NCBI GenBank assembly: GCA_029706075.1
Contig: JAINUG010000055.1
Coordinates: 4,224,399 to 4,288,398, forward strand
Reading direction: 5' to 3'
Source: Aldrovandia affinis
Taxonomy: Eukaryota; Chordata; Actinopteri; Notacanthiformes; Halosauridae
Length of the DNA: 64,000 nt
A model generated the notes under the pieces. That model was not told where the DNA came from and made no database searches. It was given only the letters and a program-made list of their open reading frames with translations. Made by a program: the position numbers and the translations under genes. How positions within the stretch are numbered: position 1 is the first letter of the stretch; each line of letters opens with the position of its first letter. Shown piece after piece: positions 21,986-35,323 of this stretch.

Positions 21986-24900
21986 GGTTGTTGTGCTTCT
22001 TCTTATTATTTTTACAAATGGGTGTATATTCTGGAAAACTCATAATAAATTAGGAAGCTCCCCATTAAGAAGAGATTTTCCTGTTCTTTAGTCACGATGA
22101 TGTTTCCAAAGTCAACGCTGCATTTGTAAAAAAAATAAAAATAATAATAACAGGTGCCAATTATTGCCTGTCTGTATCTTTTGTGAATAAAGGCACAGTG
22201 CTTACTCAACCTTGCCCAGATGAATGCAAATCCTTTTAATAACCCTGTAACTCTCCCTAAGGGTGCTCAAAGGTTGTTTGCGTAGGTGGCTGTGGAGATA
22301 GCATTATTAATTTTATTAAATAACAACAACAACAACAACAAAAAAAACACAAATCTCTTCTCCCTGGAGGGGGAGGACTGGATGATTAAAAAAATAATCA
22401 TAATACACAAGCTTCAGATTAGGAAGTGGTTGGAATCGGCCCGCCGGAAAATGGCTGCACTCGTTAGTCTGCCTCTCACCCGTTTCAGAGAATCTCGGCA
22501 GCCCATCTCCTGCATTATGATAATTAATGCAACATTTCACGTCAATCAGGCAGGTAAATGGCTCAGCGCTGATGGTGAGCGGGAGGCTGCAGCGGGAGGA
22601 GACTGCCTTTGGAGGGAAGTGCATTTAATAGCTTTGCGAGTTCGTTCACAAGAGGGGAAGCGCTTAACACCCCTGGGTAAGGGGCCTAGTTTGTGGGCCG
22701 ATATCTTCGTTTCAGAGAGGGTAGCAAACCATAGGGTGTGAGGGGGCCTGGGGTCAAACCAGCGAAACCTGCATAAGGTGCATGAGTGTGGGGTGGATCA
22801 GGCAGTTATTTAGGCTTGTTTCTTGTGTGGGGGGTGAAGGGGATAAGGGGTACACACAAATATTGGCCAGTTTCTGAGCAACAAAGCCGTTACATGCTTT
22901 TTAAGTCTCCGTTCACTGGCACCAGCTGTTTCACAATCTGGTGCCTTCTAGTCAGCATAGTTTCTCTCAGTTTTTTTCCTTTACAAACAAAGGTAGGCTG
23001 TGTAGGCACACCAGCCCTGGCTGGAAAAATACTAACCAATAATATCTCAAGAGCATGATCTCGCTGGAGGCGGCGGTCTGCAAGCAAAGTTGGGGTGAGA
23101 CATTGTCCATTTAATTATTCAGTTTCCATGCGTTCCTATTAGGGAGGAACTGCAATCTAATGGCCAGCGCTCAATGTGTCTAATGGCCGCCGGTGGTCAT
23201 TTTCCATACTTTATACAGTACGTCCACAAATGTGACGGCATTCAAATTTGTCAAAATGAATGGGATATTAATGGAAAGTTTTGTCGAACCTGATTCTGTC
23301 CTTGATGTAAAAAAAAAATAAAATAAAATAAATAAATAAAAAAAAATGATGAGATTGGAATAGGAATGTTCCATCATTAATGCATAAGAACAGGGATCAC
23401 CATGGGGACCCCTTTCCCATTAAAGTATTGACACCGCTAGGCAGGAAGATGTGCTTGATATCCAGTTCTGCTGTTCTTTCCTAACGGTGCATCTTGCCAG
23501 GCTTTGGTGACCCGGTGGCCTGGATAATCTCGTAACCTCTGCTAATGGGAACTAATGGGAGCGCTCCTTCTCTTCCACTTGTGGTACTGTGGGAACAGAG
23601 GAGTAAAAGGCATTTTTCTGATGCTTTAATGCCCTGCTGCCCTTAATTCCATCAGAGCATCCTTATCCCATTGATTCTGTTGACGATGTAAATTATTTAT
23701 CTTGCCATTTGTTTTCCATCAAAACCACATCGAATGTTGCACACTGCGAACATTGCTTACAAAATTGCTTACAGCAGTATGGCGTAAATGCACTGATGGT
23801 AAACTTGGTTTATTCTTCCCCTTTTCACAGAGCAGTCTCATTTGAATCACATATTGACACTGTATTATGTCCACACTGGCCATCTTCCCTTTTCTAACGT
23901 GAAGCATCTTTAATGCTCTGGGACGGTGTTGACTCCAGACTGTGCCAGTGCCGGTGTAGCGTCATCCAGGGAGGGAGGGATTCATCCGGTCGTGTTGTCT
24001 GTGCCTTGTCGCACACCAGTGACCCCTGCAAGTCAATCCGGCGCCCACAGTCTGCCGGTATAAAGCTGCACACGCAGTCGCAGAGACTGCGCACAGTCTC
24101 CCTCCAACACATCTGTGCAATCTTAACTTTTAGACCGCGGTGTGAAAATAAGCAATGACTGACATCCTATGTCTTGAAGGAAAGCGCGTGCTCGTCTACG
24201 ATTTTATCCAAATTGACAGCGGAGGATGCAGCAAGTGTAGCTTAGAATAGAGTTGGTCATTCCAAACCAATTGGGAGAAAAAGCTTAAAAAAAATTGCTT
24301 TGGGAAATATTTATTTGAAATAGATTAGCTTTGAAGTTTCTTTATTGTGACACAACCGTGGGCGGGTGCATCCTTAGTCCTGTCTGGTTTCTGAGCCCGC
24401 CAGGGGCCAAGGTATGACACTCTGCCAGTGCTGATGCATCGTGGGTAGTGAGCAATGGTGTGTGTCATGCTATATTCACAGCCGGGGAAGCATTTATTAA
24501 AGCCGCACCGCTATGCCTTCTACTGAAAGGCCCCTAATTAGATTGTCTTGTTCAGTTACCTAGGTCTTTGTGTCCCGTAGCATTCACATTAAAGGGAAAA
24601 ACAATGCTCCATACGGCAGAAGATGTAAGGAAGCCATCAATTTAATCAATAATTCCATTCAGATTCCTTCCCTAGAGCTGTGACCCACGTTCCAATAAGG
24701 GCACCGACCATAAATATGCTTTGTTATGCTACATCGCACGTCTTCACTTCACAGGCAAAAAGGTCATTCTGCAGTGCGGCTCACCATGAGCGTAGCTCAC
24801 ACGTCGAAAATGTAACCAAGTTTACGACGCTGGTCATAAACGGCAGTTTAAAAACGTGTTTCCTGCAAGAACTCGACTCATTTTATTGTTTTTTCAGTTG

Positions 24901-25964
24901 GAAAATCAAGCGACACGACAGATGGATAAGACACTCCAAGTACTCACATGCTCTTAAAAATTTAAATTTGCTCTGTCGGTTATGAGTTTTTTGCTTGTTT
25001 GTTTGTTTTCTCTTTTTAATAGACTACCACTCTCTTCCCTGATCTGGTTCAATGAGCAACGTGAGAAAAAATGCCTGGTAGTTGCACGGCAATGTAAGAG
25101 TGCATAGTATCACACATGAAAGCATTTCACACTTTACACAAAATCTTGTGCACAGGAGTGGTTATCTTGGGGGTGCAATTATCTTGGGGTGTGCTTGAGG
25201 TTCAACTGGGTAACCAACAGAGGTGACCACTGAACAAGAAAAATACTCTGTTGAAGAGCAGCAGACTGGTAGATATTTGCACATAAAAATAATTAAACTG
25301 ATCAATAGAATGATTACCTGATGCCATAGTTTAGCAAAACACAGAATCTGTAATCTTGCTAAGAGGGAAAAAAAATCCCATTGTAAATACTGGCTCAACA
25401 CTGCCCCCCTAAGGAGAGCAGTGCCACTGCTACAGTAACACACTCATATTACCCCAAAAAAGTGCAGCAATATCTTCAATCTTTAATAGTGATCTACAAC
25501 CACACGCTTTTAAAAAGGGTCAGGTCTGCCTTGCCACTTAACGGCACAACAAAAACATTGAAATTCGAAACATGAGTCATGATGGCAATCTTGTTTCTTG
25601 TTCCAGTGTTGTAAAAGCAGAAGTGGGTTTTTCATATGTTTTACAGTCTTTCGAATGAAAAGCGTGGATTCAGAAAAAGCTTTTACGTTATGACGTTAAA
25701 TGTACCTGAGCATGCTTCAATCAATCTGTACCTGAGCGCGCTTCAATCAATCTGCACCTATACAGAGTGCTCCCTGCAACACAACACCCACAATCCTGTC
25801 CAGCACCAAATCTCCAAATAGTAACTTTCAAAAAAAGCTTCCCTAACTTTCCAGGTGCAATGAATCAAATTAAGAAATCCAACAAAGAAACACATGGAAT
25901 AAAATAATTATTGCATTAACGTGAAGCTTATATGATATGCAAATAACCTAGAGACCTCAATCAG
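20650..25964. other. Long stretch without a recognisable gene
   Basis: Only simple repeats stand out: (TTA)n at 21938-21985, (AAC)n at 22322-22342 and an A/T-rich run at 23308-23346. Segments around 22430-22740 and 23390-24130 are GC-richer and look unique. They could include conserved non-coding elements, but nothing in the sequence proves it. Confidence 0.4.
21938..21985. repeat. (TTA)n microsatellite
   Basis: About fifteen ATT units. Confidence 0.95.
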
Positions 25965-26190
25965 TCAATCAATCAATCTATAAAAATGTATTTGAATTGA
26001 GCATTTTACAACACATTTGTCACAATTCGCGTTACAGCAGACCGTGGTCTGAACCTCTCACAAAGGCAAGGCTAGGGCAACAGGGGCAAGGAAAAACTCC
26101 CTTTTGTTGAACAAAAAGGAAGAAACCTCAGGAGGAGCCAGGAGGAGCCAGACTGAGGAACGGGAGCCCATGCTGCTTTGACTCGGCGGT
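25965..26190 (-). mobile_element. LINE 3'-end fragment
   Basis: AATCAATCAATC followed by a CACAAAGGCAAGGC...AAAAACTCCC...GGAAGAAACCTCAGGAGGAGCC string resembles the 3' UTR of common fish LINEs, here in reverse. No coding part is attached. Confidence 0.5.
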
Positions 26191-26569
26191 CTGATGGCTG
26201 CTACTAATGGACAGATGAAGAATACGCTGCAGTGTGAAACATCTATTACACAAACAATAAAGGCTGTTAATAACACCATACCAAAGACAAGTCTCCATCT
26301 GCTCCAAGTGTGAAATAGGCCTGTATTACATCAAAATGTGTCCTTGACCCACAAATCTTAATTGTCAAAAGCAATATTTGTTTTCTCCCTCTTACAAACA
26401 GTTGGTTATGTTTTATGTTTTGACAATTGTTGAACTCCCAAAACTTGCATGTATTTGAAAGGAATGCTGATCGAATTCATGTAGTGCAAGGACGCCTTGC
26501 CGTCCTCATGTAAACAGTATGTTTTAATTGGATGTGTGCATTTATACAGATAGCAGCGTTGTCCACCAC

Positions 26570-26757
26570 CATCAACAATCACTGAATGATGGAATTGTCT
26601 CATGGAAGAATGGCGTTGCATCCTTCAAATAGAGTTCCAGACACTTGTAGAATCTATCCCAAGGCGCATTGAAGCTGTTCCAGTGGCTCATGGTGGCCCA
26701 ATGACCTATTAAGACACTTTATGGTTCCTTTTATTTTGGCAGTTACCTGTAATTGTA
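26570..26757 (+). mobile_element. Tc1 DD37E family, 3' end
   Basis: AGAGTTCCAGACACTTGTAG...GGTGGCCCAATGACCTATTAAG is the transposase C-terminal and 3' region of the family at 5631. It ends in CCTTTTATTTTGGCAGTTAC, the inverted form of that element's left terminus. Confidence 0.75.
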
Positions 26758-27185
26758 AGTCAAAATCAAGGAAAAAAAAATGCATCTAGTCTGTACTGTA
26801 GGCTTTGATGTACAGCTCACAAGTGAATCACAAATTTCTCCCCTCGCCAGCATTTGTGCAAGGACACATTGCCGTCCTCATATAAACAGCATGCTTTAAG
26901 CGTATGATGTGGGCATTGAAATGGAAAGCATTGCTCACTAGTGAATGTTTCTCTTGACTCGGACAGTAAAGGTTTGTGTGCTCCTGGGTTTCCCTTCCTG
27001 CCGTTCCTATGTGCGTCTCCCATGTGGTGTCAAACTGTTGTCTCTGCCATGGGGAAATGCCTGGAAAGGGCACTGAAATTAATGAATCCGCCGCACCTGA
27101 GGGGTTATATGGGGTCCTAAATTCCACAAACTCTAACATTGCTGCGAATTATGAAAGACCTCAAACACACACACACGCACGCACG

Positions 27186-27237
<52 letters not shown>

Positions 27238-30200
27238 AACGTCTATGTTAGTAAGAGGGGACTATTATTCTATACTCGCCAAACAAGGACCATAGGTTCT
27301 GTACATTAGACATCCTCAGAGTTACTCATAGTTATGATGTACTTACATAATCCTTTATGGAGAAACATTGTAATTGTGCATTAATTATCATTAATTACAT
27401 TTTTTATCATTTTTTTATAATCCACAGGGAATCACGTCTACCTAACAAAGCAAGGACCTCCACAGCCTGCAGTAGGACACACATACACACACACACACAC
27501 TCATAGAACAAAAGACTAATAATATAAATGTGCTGTCAAGAACGGAAAGATAAAGGGCCGATATTAACGAAGCTACGGCCAAGCCATATGGCGCTTTCCT
27601 CTCCTGCCATATTGGACGTCTCAATCTGTCGGGTTGTACACATGTGAATGGTAACGTGCGCGCAGGCTCTCTCATTCGTGAAGATGATCAGACGAAGCCA
27701 GCTTGGCTCATCCCAACTTAGTCTTTAATTACATGCCACCAGACCTGGGGGAAAAAGATATGCACGTAAAACAATTTGACTCTTTAGATGCTGGCAAAAA
27801 TGTCGAAATGCTCCTGCAGGTCCCTGAGAATTTTCGACAACACGTGTTACTCGCCACGAACATACAGTCGCAGCAAATACACATTTGAGAATGTCAGTGA
27901 AAATGGATGTTCCTTTTAAAATTGTCAGTAATATTTCGATGACAGCTGTGGGAAGCGCTGCGGAATTGCAGAGGGGCCATTGAGTTGCATTGACCCGCAG
28001 AGACGTGTAGGCAGGGGCTGGACTGTGTCCCGCTCCACTCCTGTGACAGAAAATACCCCTAAAGAAACTCCTGTCTGTTTATTCCTGTTTAAGTCTCATT
28101 CTCCAACTGGAAATCACATTTTCAGCTTCAGGATCCTACTAAAATGTAATTACGCTCAGACTGTTGAAAGATATTTAAGTGAATTATACATTTCCCTAGT
28201 CATTGTAAAAATAATAATTTCTGAATGGGGATTCATTTAAATAGGTATTAATGTTTGAAAGCAGTCTCAGCAGGTAATTATATACAGAGCTATTGGTCGC
28301 CAAATTCCTCAACAATATATAGAAGCATTTTCCATGAAGGCATTGGCATAACTGATTTAAGGTCCCACTGCTCAGGGACACAATGCCCGGTTTCCTGACG
28401 GGAATGCAAATTCAGCTCTTGCTGAAAATGAAATTATTGTGCAATGCTTTGTTGAATCCAGTAACGTGATGAAAGATAAATGCATACAAATAGACAAGAC
28501 AAGATATCTTGGTACAGCTTTAGATTACTGGGATATTGTTTTAAAAACAATAGGTTTGCAAAAAGGGTATATAATTGTATCCTATGAGTTTGAGTTTGAG
28601 GCATTTGTTGCCTGTGTGTTGTTACCACTTCTCTTCAAACTCGCAAGGACTTAATGTGAGCCATTCCCGTCTATACGACGTCCTCCAATTCCCTCCCCTC
28701 CATGTCTCCAGCAACCACAACACCTCTGAGAAATACAACTTCTTCAAAAGCTGTGTGCAGGGATGCCATTTTGCAATAACCTAAATACCGCCAAGCAGGA
28801 AAACCCCTTAGCCTTATAGGAGTCCTCTTTAAATGATTTAGTCTATTTAAGCCCTCTTTGGTCTATTTAAGAAAATCTGGCAATGGTTGTCTGTGTTTAA
28901 TTCAGCAGTGTGCTGGATAAAAAATAAAAAAAACTGTTAGAATCAGAGGGCCAGTTAGTTGTTGCAATTGAATTTGTAAATAATTCATAACATTAATGGT
29001 GAATTTGCATTTGTTTGTTCGGGTGGGTGTTAGATTTTCGTGGAGTTGACTACTGCTGACGATGGCTGACGAAGCTGCAAAAATCGGAAAAAATCAACCT
29101 GCAACCTGTACAGCATGCCGCTATTAAGCATTTCAATGATTATATTACACTTAAGGCATTAAAAGGGCAGGTCAACTGTGGAGCTTCTCAGCCTGCATCT
29201 GCACCAAACAGAAAAGTAATTAAGGGCACATCTTTCAAAGACGGTCAAAATGTATTATGTCTGCTGCTTCTGTTGCACAACTGAATAGCGTATGAAAGAG
29301 AGAATTTGAGTCCGCTACAAAAAAATGACCGCCATTCATCCTTAGCCAGAACATAAGTGCGATTAGTTCACGTAATAAATATCACAAATTCTTTAGTCCC
29401 ACCAGATACTCGGCTCTGTATTCTGAACATTGAATGTCCTGCCTCCCTTCTGAAAAATTCATTGAGGGCCGTGACCAAGTACAATACTGTTGCAATGGGC
29501 ACACAGCGCCTGATACTCCTGTTACCATCTGGAACCTCCCGTAGTTAAAAAGCAGAGAGGACCGATGCAACGCCGGAGCGGGTATCTGGTGTGTCTATAG
29601 AGTCTATGGAAGTACTCCAGGCTTGCTTAGCCTTTCACTGCAGATCAGAGCTGGAAACCCACCGTAGCTGTAAACCCTCTGTTCCATAAGGAGTACACTT
29701 TACATGGGACAGACTTCTGTTATCACCATAAGTGTACAAATACAATTACACAGAGTTAAAAATTCAAAAGTCAAAATTATAATTGGGTAAAAAGTCATAA
29801 TTACATTGTAATTACATTTGTAAGTAGGAGGATGGGGGAAACTCCAGGCAAAGTGGTTTCAACGGTTTCATGTTTTCAATCACAAAACAGTGAGATGTGA
29901 GGGTTTTTTTTAAACTATTTTTTAAATATTGATATTAACATATTGAATTAAGGAGTGGTCCTTAAAAACCTCAGTTTTAAAAGTCAAAATATGGCCTGGT
30001 GTTAGAAGCAGGTGACCCGGGTTCCTGGGCTATTCCTGGAGCGTCACGTTGCTGAGGCTTTTTCCAGGTGTCCTTAAGCGGTAAGACGCCGAGGGTCTGC
30101 TGTACATCTTCACCTCCACAAATTTAGCTTCATTATTAATCCATTAAGTGATTACGGGTTGAGATCGTACATAAAACAAAACGCGTTAATGGTTTATCCG

Positions 30201-30572
30201 GGAACAGAGCTGCTTGACCCAATTAATCCAAAGTGTTATTGTATGCAGTCTCCATCATGTGCAAGGCGGTGGATTTTAATTAAGTGACTCCGGGCTCTTT
30301 CGGCTGCCGTCATAATGCGTGCCGACGCCCCTTGATCTCTCATGAAGCCACCCCATGTTTTTTGATTGTCCCATTTGATTAGACGTGAACTGAGGAGACC
30401 AGATTGCCTTTCTGCTCCTGTTGGTGAAACAGAAAAGACACAGACCTGATAATGAAAACATATCGATAAGCAATAGCAACAACGGGATCCGAGTCAAAGG
30501 TGTAATCGATGTGGCTGTTGCCGAGAACGGTTTCCCTGCTACTTCCATTTGCATTGTTGTGTTTAAAACCAA
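26758..30572. other. No gene seen
   Basis: Holds (CA)n at 27166-27236, a shorter CA run at 27476-27500, and a segment (26855-26935) that repeats one at 26484-26550. The rest is unique-looking. ORFs up to 103 codons show no domain. Confidence 0.4.
27166..27236. repeat. (CA)n microsatellite
   Basis: About 30 CA units, with GCACGC interruptions at the left end. Confidence 0.95.
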
Positions 30573-30911
30573 GGGTCCCACTTTACATTAAGTGACCCTA
30601 ATACCAATGTAATTATACTGTAACTGCAGAAGTTACAGAAATTTACAACTGTTTACAGATGTATTTCAAGTGTTGTTTTATACTAAACATTAAGTCCCCA
30701 CAGTCACAATCATAATTGCTAGCTAGCCAATCCATTCTCTCCACTCTTTTCCTCCACAATCATGATATTTCAAACATACAAAGTTCAACATTCAAATGCT
30801 GAAATACAGTTTGTACAATTGTACAATGTAACAATGTGTACATACACAGTAGTTATACTGCAACTACTTGTAATACAGTGTAATTACACAGATATTAGGG
30901 CCAAAGTGGGG
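30573..30911. mobile_element. Palindromic MITE with GGGTCCCACTTTA-type end
   Basis: The left end GGGTCCCACTTTACATTAAG and CCCTAATACC is mirrored by TATTAGGGCCAAAGTGGGG at the right, where part of the terminal repeat is deleted. The interior is rich in TGTAATTACA-type palindromes. No transposase; the superfamily is not certain. Confidence 0.55.
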
Positions 30912-30922
30912 CCAAACCAAGA

Positions 30923-31123
30923 CCTGGATTCAATCATTGTCCTTAACTTTGACCTAAACAACTAAATTCAAGAGAGAGTTTTTTGTCTGCAAAGACAGTT
31001 TGTCTAGATACCTTTTCTGATTGCTCATTGCTGAGCTCTGTTACCATACTTTATTTATCAGGAAATAATCGAACACTTGCATTGATTTGTAAGTCAAAGT
31101 TAAGGATGTTGAATGAGTGCAGG
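30923..31123. mobile_element. Palindromic MITE, family shared with 12696
   Basis: Ends are CCTGGATTCAATCATTGTCC at the left and GGATGTTGAATGAGTGCAGG at the right, inverted and about 80% complementary over 30 bases. Non-coding. Confidence 0.65.
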
Positions 31124-32073
31124 CTTTACCTTTATGGGGAATAATATGACTTTTAGCTTGAATGAGCCATATTATATTTAGTAATGAAAAGGAGTTGTTT
31201 TTATTGCTTAAAAAACTGTTTATGGAACATTCAGTTAATACTGAGTAGCATCATAACATTGACTTCATTCAACTTTAGTCTTTGACACAATGGTTAGTTT
31301 TTCTTCAATGCAAATACACTAAAATCACCAAACAGTAAAAAAAAAAAAAAAAAAACACAAGATAGGAGTAACTTTTCAGCCCACGCTGTTTCACAGGTTT
31401 GTTCCTGGCTGGGTTAACTTCAAACGGCATATCTTTACATCTGTGAGGCTGAGGAACTCCCTACCAAAGAAATCAATTTATTTCTGAACAGGTATTTCTC
31501 TACTGATGGCAGACCCACTTGCTTAACATTTTAAATCAATTGTTCCACAAAGCAATCCGGGTTATTTCATGATCAAGTCACTGGTTACTGTAACGCTGGT
31601 GTCACTGGTGACCTTTCAGACAGAGAGAGCTAAATAATGCATAGTGGAATGAAGATGACAAATGCACTCAGTCTCAGACCTACATTACCGCACGCATCGC
31701 TTCTAATTCTCATGAGAGAAAGTAGAGGCACCATTTTAAAAGGTCTTTTGAATTTTTCTTTTATAAATGGATTTTGAGGGAAGAGATCAATTTTTCCATT
31801 CTTCAACTAAATAGTCCAAACTTTAATAATAATTTGCTAGGCTGCCTAGGAGATCAATATCCCTTTTTGTTTTGTCTTCTCCTTGGTCACGGGGTGCAGT
31901 GGTGGACACTGTTAGCTCGAGATAAGCCTGTGACCGGAGAGTTCTGTGACGGCTGTGCGATTCGAACATGTTTTTCAGAGGTTTCGCGGAAGACGGCTCG
32001 GACCCAGGACCACTGACAGACATGATTTCCATCTCCACATTGTAAATCTGCTGTATTTGTCTGCTCTAGTGTC
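31124..32073. other. No gene seen
   Basis: Contains a poly-A run (31338-31356). ORFs at 31774-32038 on both strands lack recognisable features. Confidence 0.4.
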
Positions 32074-33015
32074 AGGGGTTCCCAAACATTAGGTAGGGAC
32101 CCACTAGTGGATTATGAGAAGGCTTGAGGTGGGTTGCAAGATGACACATTAAAAGGAAACCTCCTGTATATAGTACACTTTCCACTGATGTACACGCCAG
32201 TCATACTAAACAAAGAAAATACTGCCTCTGTTACATTCACGGCACTAGTCACAGTACTTATGCAGTTTTGACATTATATATGCCATATATGTTGATGGTG
32301 TAGGAAACTACTCACTGCCAAACAATTGACATTATTTTTCAGTTTTTGGTAATCTAAACTTTTTTTTACCGCTTACCTTTGTACCATTTCAGGTTATTCA
32401 CTGGACTTTAACTGCTTAAATTTGGAAAATGGGGGTGTTCTAAAACTTTTGACCGGTAGTGTATATATAAACTTTTAATTTTATTTGAGCATATTTTAAT
32501 ATACAGGTAACTGTCAAAATAAATGCAACACTTGAGGGGAGGAACGAGGGTGCAGTACCACGAGTGCCCATCGGGGGTTCCATGACCAGTACCGGCGGAT
32601 AAGCCCAGCCCTCCCTTTTTCCAATGAGCCCCCCAGCCAGCTGGTACTCTCCTATCCTGGACCAGGGCCATTTGAGTGCCCCCCCTCCTTATTTTAGCAG
32701 CATATCAGGTTACATTTTAATAAGGAATGGGTCACAGGAAATGTATTCACTCATTTACTGGGTCTTGGTGACCTATGCTCCATTTGCAGCAGGTAGTGGA
32801 GATTGCTGTCCCTGCTTTTTTTTGCATATGCGGGATATAATGCAACAGCACTGTGAATCAAACACTGGTGTTGCCTGGGTTGCCTGGGTTGCCTCTTGGG
32901 GGGGTGTAGTGGGGGTAGAAGTAAAAAGCAGGCTTATGGTCTGGAAACGTACTCGAACATGTTGCAAGAGAAGCAACCAAGCTGGACTGGCTCCCAGGGT
33001 CCTAGGACATGAGCA
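32074..33015. repeat. Repeat composite, copy A of a direct duplication
   Basis: Begins with a hAT-like end (CAGGGGTTCCCAAACATTAG), continues through CCTCCTGTATATAGTACACT, a Tc1-type terminus (ACAGGTAACTGTCAAAATAA) and a non-coding body, and stops at GACATGAGC. It aligns with 34640-35323. Copy A carries about 240 extra bases at 32262-32505, including a Tc1-like MITE. Confidence 0.85.
32290..32467. mobile_element. Tc1-like MITE fragment (CACTACCGGTCAAAAGTTTT end)
   Basis: The right end GACCGGTAGTG followed by TATATATA matches the elements at 38337-38578 and, reversed, 52997. Shared internal blocks are TACCATTTCAGGTTATTCAC and AAAATGGGGGTGTTC. It is absent from copy B of the surrounding duplication. 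Confidence 0.65.
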
Positions 33016-34639
33016 TGATCTTTGCCAATATTGCCTGTCCCTCTCACGCAGATATTTGTGGCTCCTGGCTGACTCTTTAAAAGTAATTGTGACTTATTCA
33101 CTCCATTCCCCCCCGCCAGCTTGATGCAGAATGAATTGGGCTTTAATTGCCTGTTCCCTTCTTTCCCGCTAAGGTCATTTGGATGTAGAACCAGCCTTTT
33201 TTTTTTTTTTGGATAAGACAACCATCTGCACTGGGGTTGAGGGATTCAGAATGTCGGGTAATTAAATCATTTGTAAATCTGTAGCTATCACTGCATGTTA
33301 TTGTAGTTTTTTTCCATCCCTCTTTTGAATTTTTTTGGATCATACTTATGAACTTCATCAGGCTTGAATAGGCCTATCAATTCAGAGCCCAAAGTAGCAA
33401 TTAATAGGTGATATGTTTTGCTTCACCTTTGTCATCCCATGCAGACCCATATAAATCCTACAACACTACTACAGAATTCAACTCTCCTTTTGTTATACAC
33501 TTCGTGCAATTGATTTTATTTTTCTTTCAGGGGGACAGTCCATAAAAGACACTTAACAAAAAAAAAAAAACCTCACACCCCCAAGTCATTTGCCTGGGAG
33601 TGCTGATGTTTCATTTTACAAAGAATGCCAATGGCTGTGTTGACCTGCATGGCTTGATGTGGCTGGCATTAACACTGGACTTGCACCACATGGTAGTGTC
33701 TAACCTCTCCACAGTTTGCCTTGGGTTTGCCAAAAAAAAAACATTTTATTTAGTTTTTGGCCTCCTTCTGGGTCTCCTCACTGTCACTTTGATGGCTGTT
33801 GGTTTCTAAGGGCTCGGGCCCAGTGGAGGCACTTCCTGCAGGAGCTACTCTAATCACAGGACAAGGCACATTGTAAAAATGTGAAGCAATGCTCTTTCTC
33901 TTCCTTTGCTATCTTTAATAGCAGGCACAAGCCCTTTCTAAAGTGTGGCAAGACCTCCCCCAAACCACCCCCCCCATTTCTCCTTCACACCCGGCAGCCA
34001 ACAGAGGAACCGCCAAGCACCCTTTCGCCAAAAGCAGCTCCCATGCTGCTGTTTCTGGGCCAAGCCGAGTTGGGTACTTCCTGGGGCAAGGTTGTGAAAT
34101 GGGGGTTAGCTGGCTGTGGTGGTGGTGGAACCATGCCAAGGATGCAATTAGCCTGTGTGTTGGGCAGCACGCTAGTCGGCAGCGCGGTGGGATGGGAGCG
34201 TTGCACGGCACACCCCTTTTGTTACAAGCCTCAGACACGGAAACTATGCACTATGCGATTTCTGTAAGTTGGCTTTCAGTTGCCAACTTCCTCTGGACTG
34301 ATAGGTGGATTGTCTTGCACGACTGAAAGAGCAGAACCACCTATTTTGTTGTGATATTGTTAGCGTGCTGCGTCTTGAAACAATGGGCTCCACAGCTACA
34401 TGAGAATGGAAAGGAACTGTCGTGAGGTTGAGGTGTCTCAGTGGCTAATATTAGAATGGCTTGGGATTTATACGCACCTTGAAGACAAGCAATGGTTCAG
34501 GAAGCCAGTCAGGTGGACACAATCAACTGGTGAGATTCAAAGAGACTGTTCCGAATGTGCTCAAAACATATTAATTAATCTGGATGATAAGCATACAGAT
34601 TAATTAAACATAACCTGTATGATATTATTTATTCTGCTG
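33016..34639. other. No gene seen
   Basis: Poly-T (33199-33211) and poly-A (33558-33571) runs occur. Three overlapping ORFs of 107-128 codons at 33881-34326 conflict with each other and show no domain, so none is called. Confidence 0.4.
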
Positions 34640-35323
34640 ACCTTTAGGAGCCCACTGGTGGATTATGAGAGGCCTTGAGGTGGGTTGTGAGATGACACAT
34701 TAAAAGGAAACCTCCTGTATATAGTACACTTTCCACTGATGTACACACCAGTCATACTAAACAAAGAAAATACTGCCTCTGTTACATTCATGGCACTAGT
34801 CACAGGTAACATATACAGGTAACTGTCAAAATAAAGAAACACTTCAGGGGAGGGATGAGGGATCCTTTAAATGGGTGCAGTACCACAAGTGCCCATCGGG
34901 GGTGCTACAAGCAGTACCGGTGGATAAGCCCAGCCCTCCCTTTTCCAATGAGCCCCCCGGCCAGCTGGTACTCTCCTATCCTGGACCAGGGCCATTTGAG
35001 TGCCCCCTTATTTTAGCAGTATATCAGGTTACATTTTAATAAGGAATGGGTCACAGGAAATGTATTCACTCATTTACTGGGTCTTGGTGACCTATGCTCC
35101 ATTTGCAGCAGGTAGTGGAGATTTCTGTCCCTGCTTTTTTTTTGCATATGCGGGATATAATGCAACAGCACTGTGAATCAAACACTGGTGTTGCCTGGGT
35201 TCCCTCTTGGGGGGTGGGGGCAGGGGGTAGAAGTAAAAGGAGGCTTATCGTCTGGAAACGTACTCGAACATGTCGCAAGAGAAGCAACCAAGCTGGACTG
35301 GCTCCCAGGGTCCTGGGACATGA
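34640..35323. repeat. Repeat composite, copy B of a direct duplication
   Basis: Aligns with 32084-33015 at high identity with small indels, but lacks the MITE-bearing insert: CACTAGTCACAG runs almost directly into ATATACAGGTAACTG. It ends at the same GACATGAGC as copy A. Confidence 0.85.

Noticed and set aside
33881..34326. Four overlapping ORFs of 73-128 codons
   Set aside because: They conflict on both strands, and none shows splice-site context, family motifs or codon bias that would single it out.
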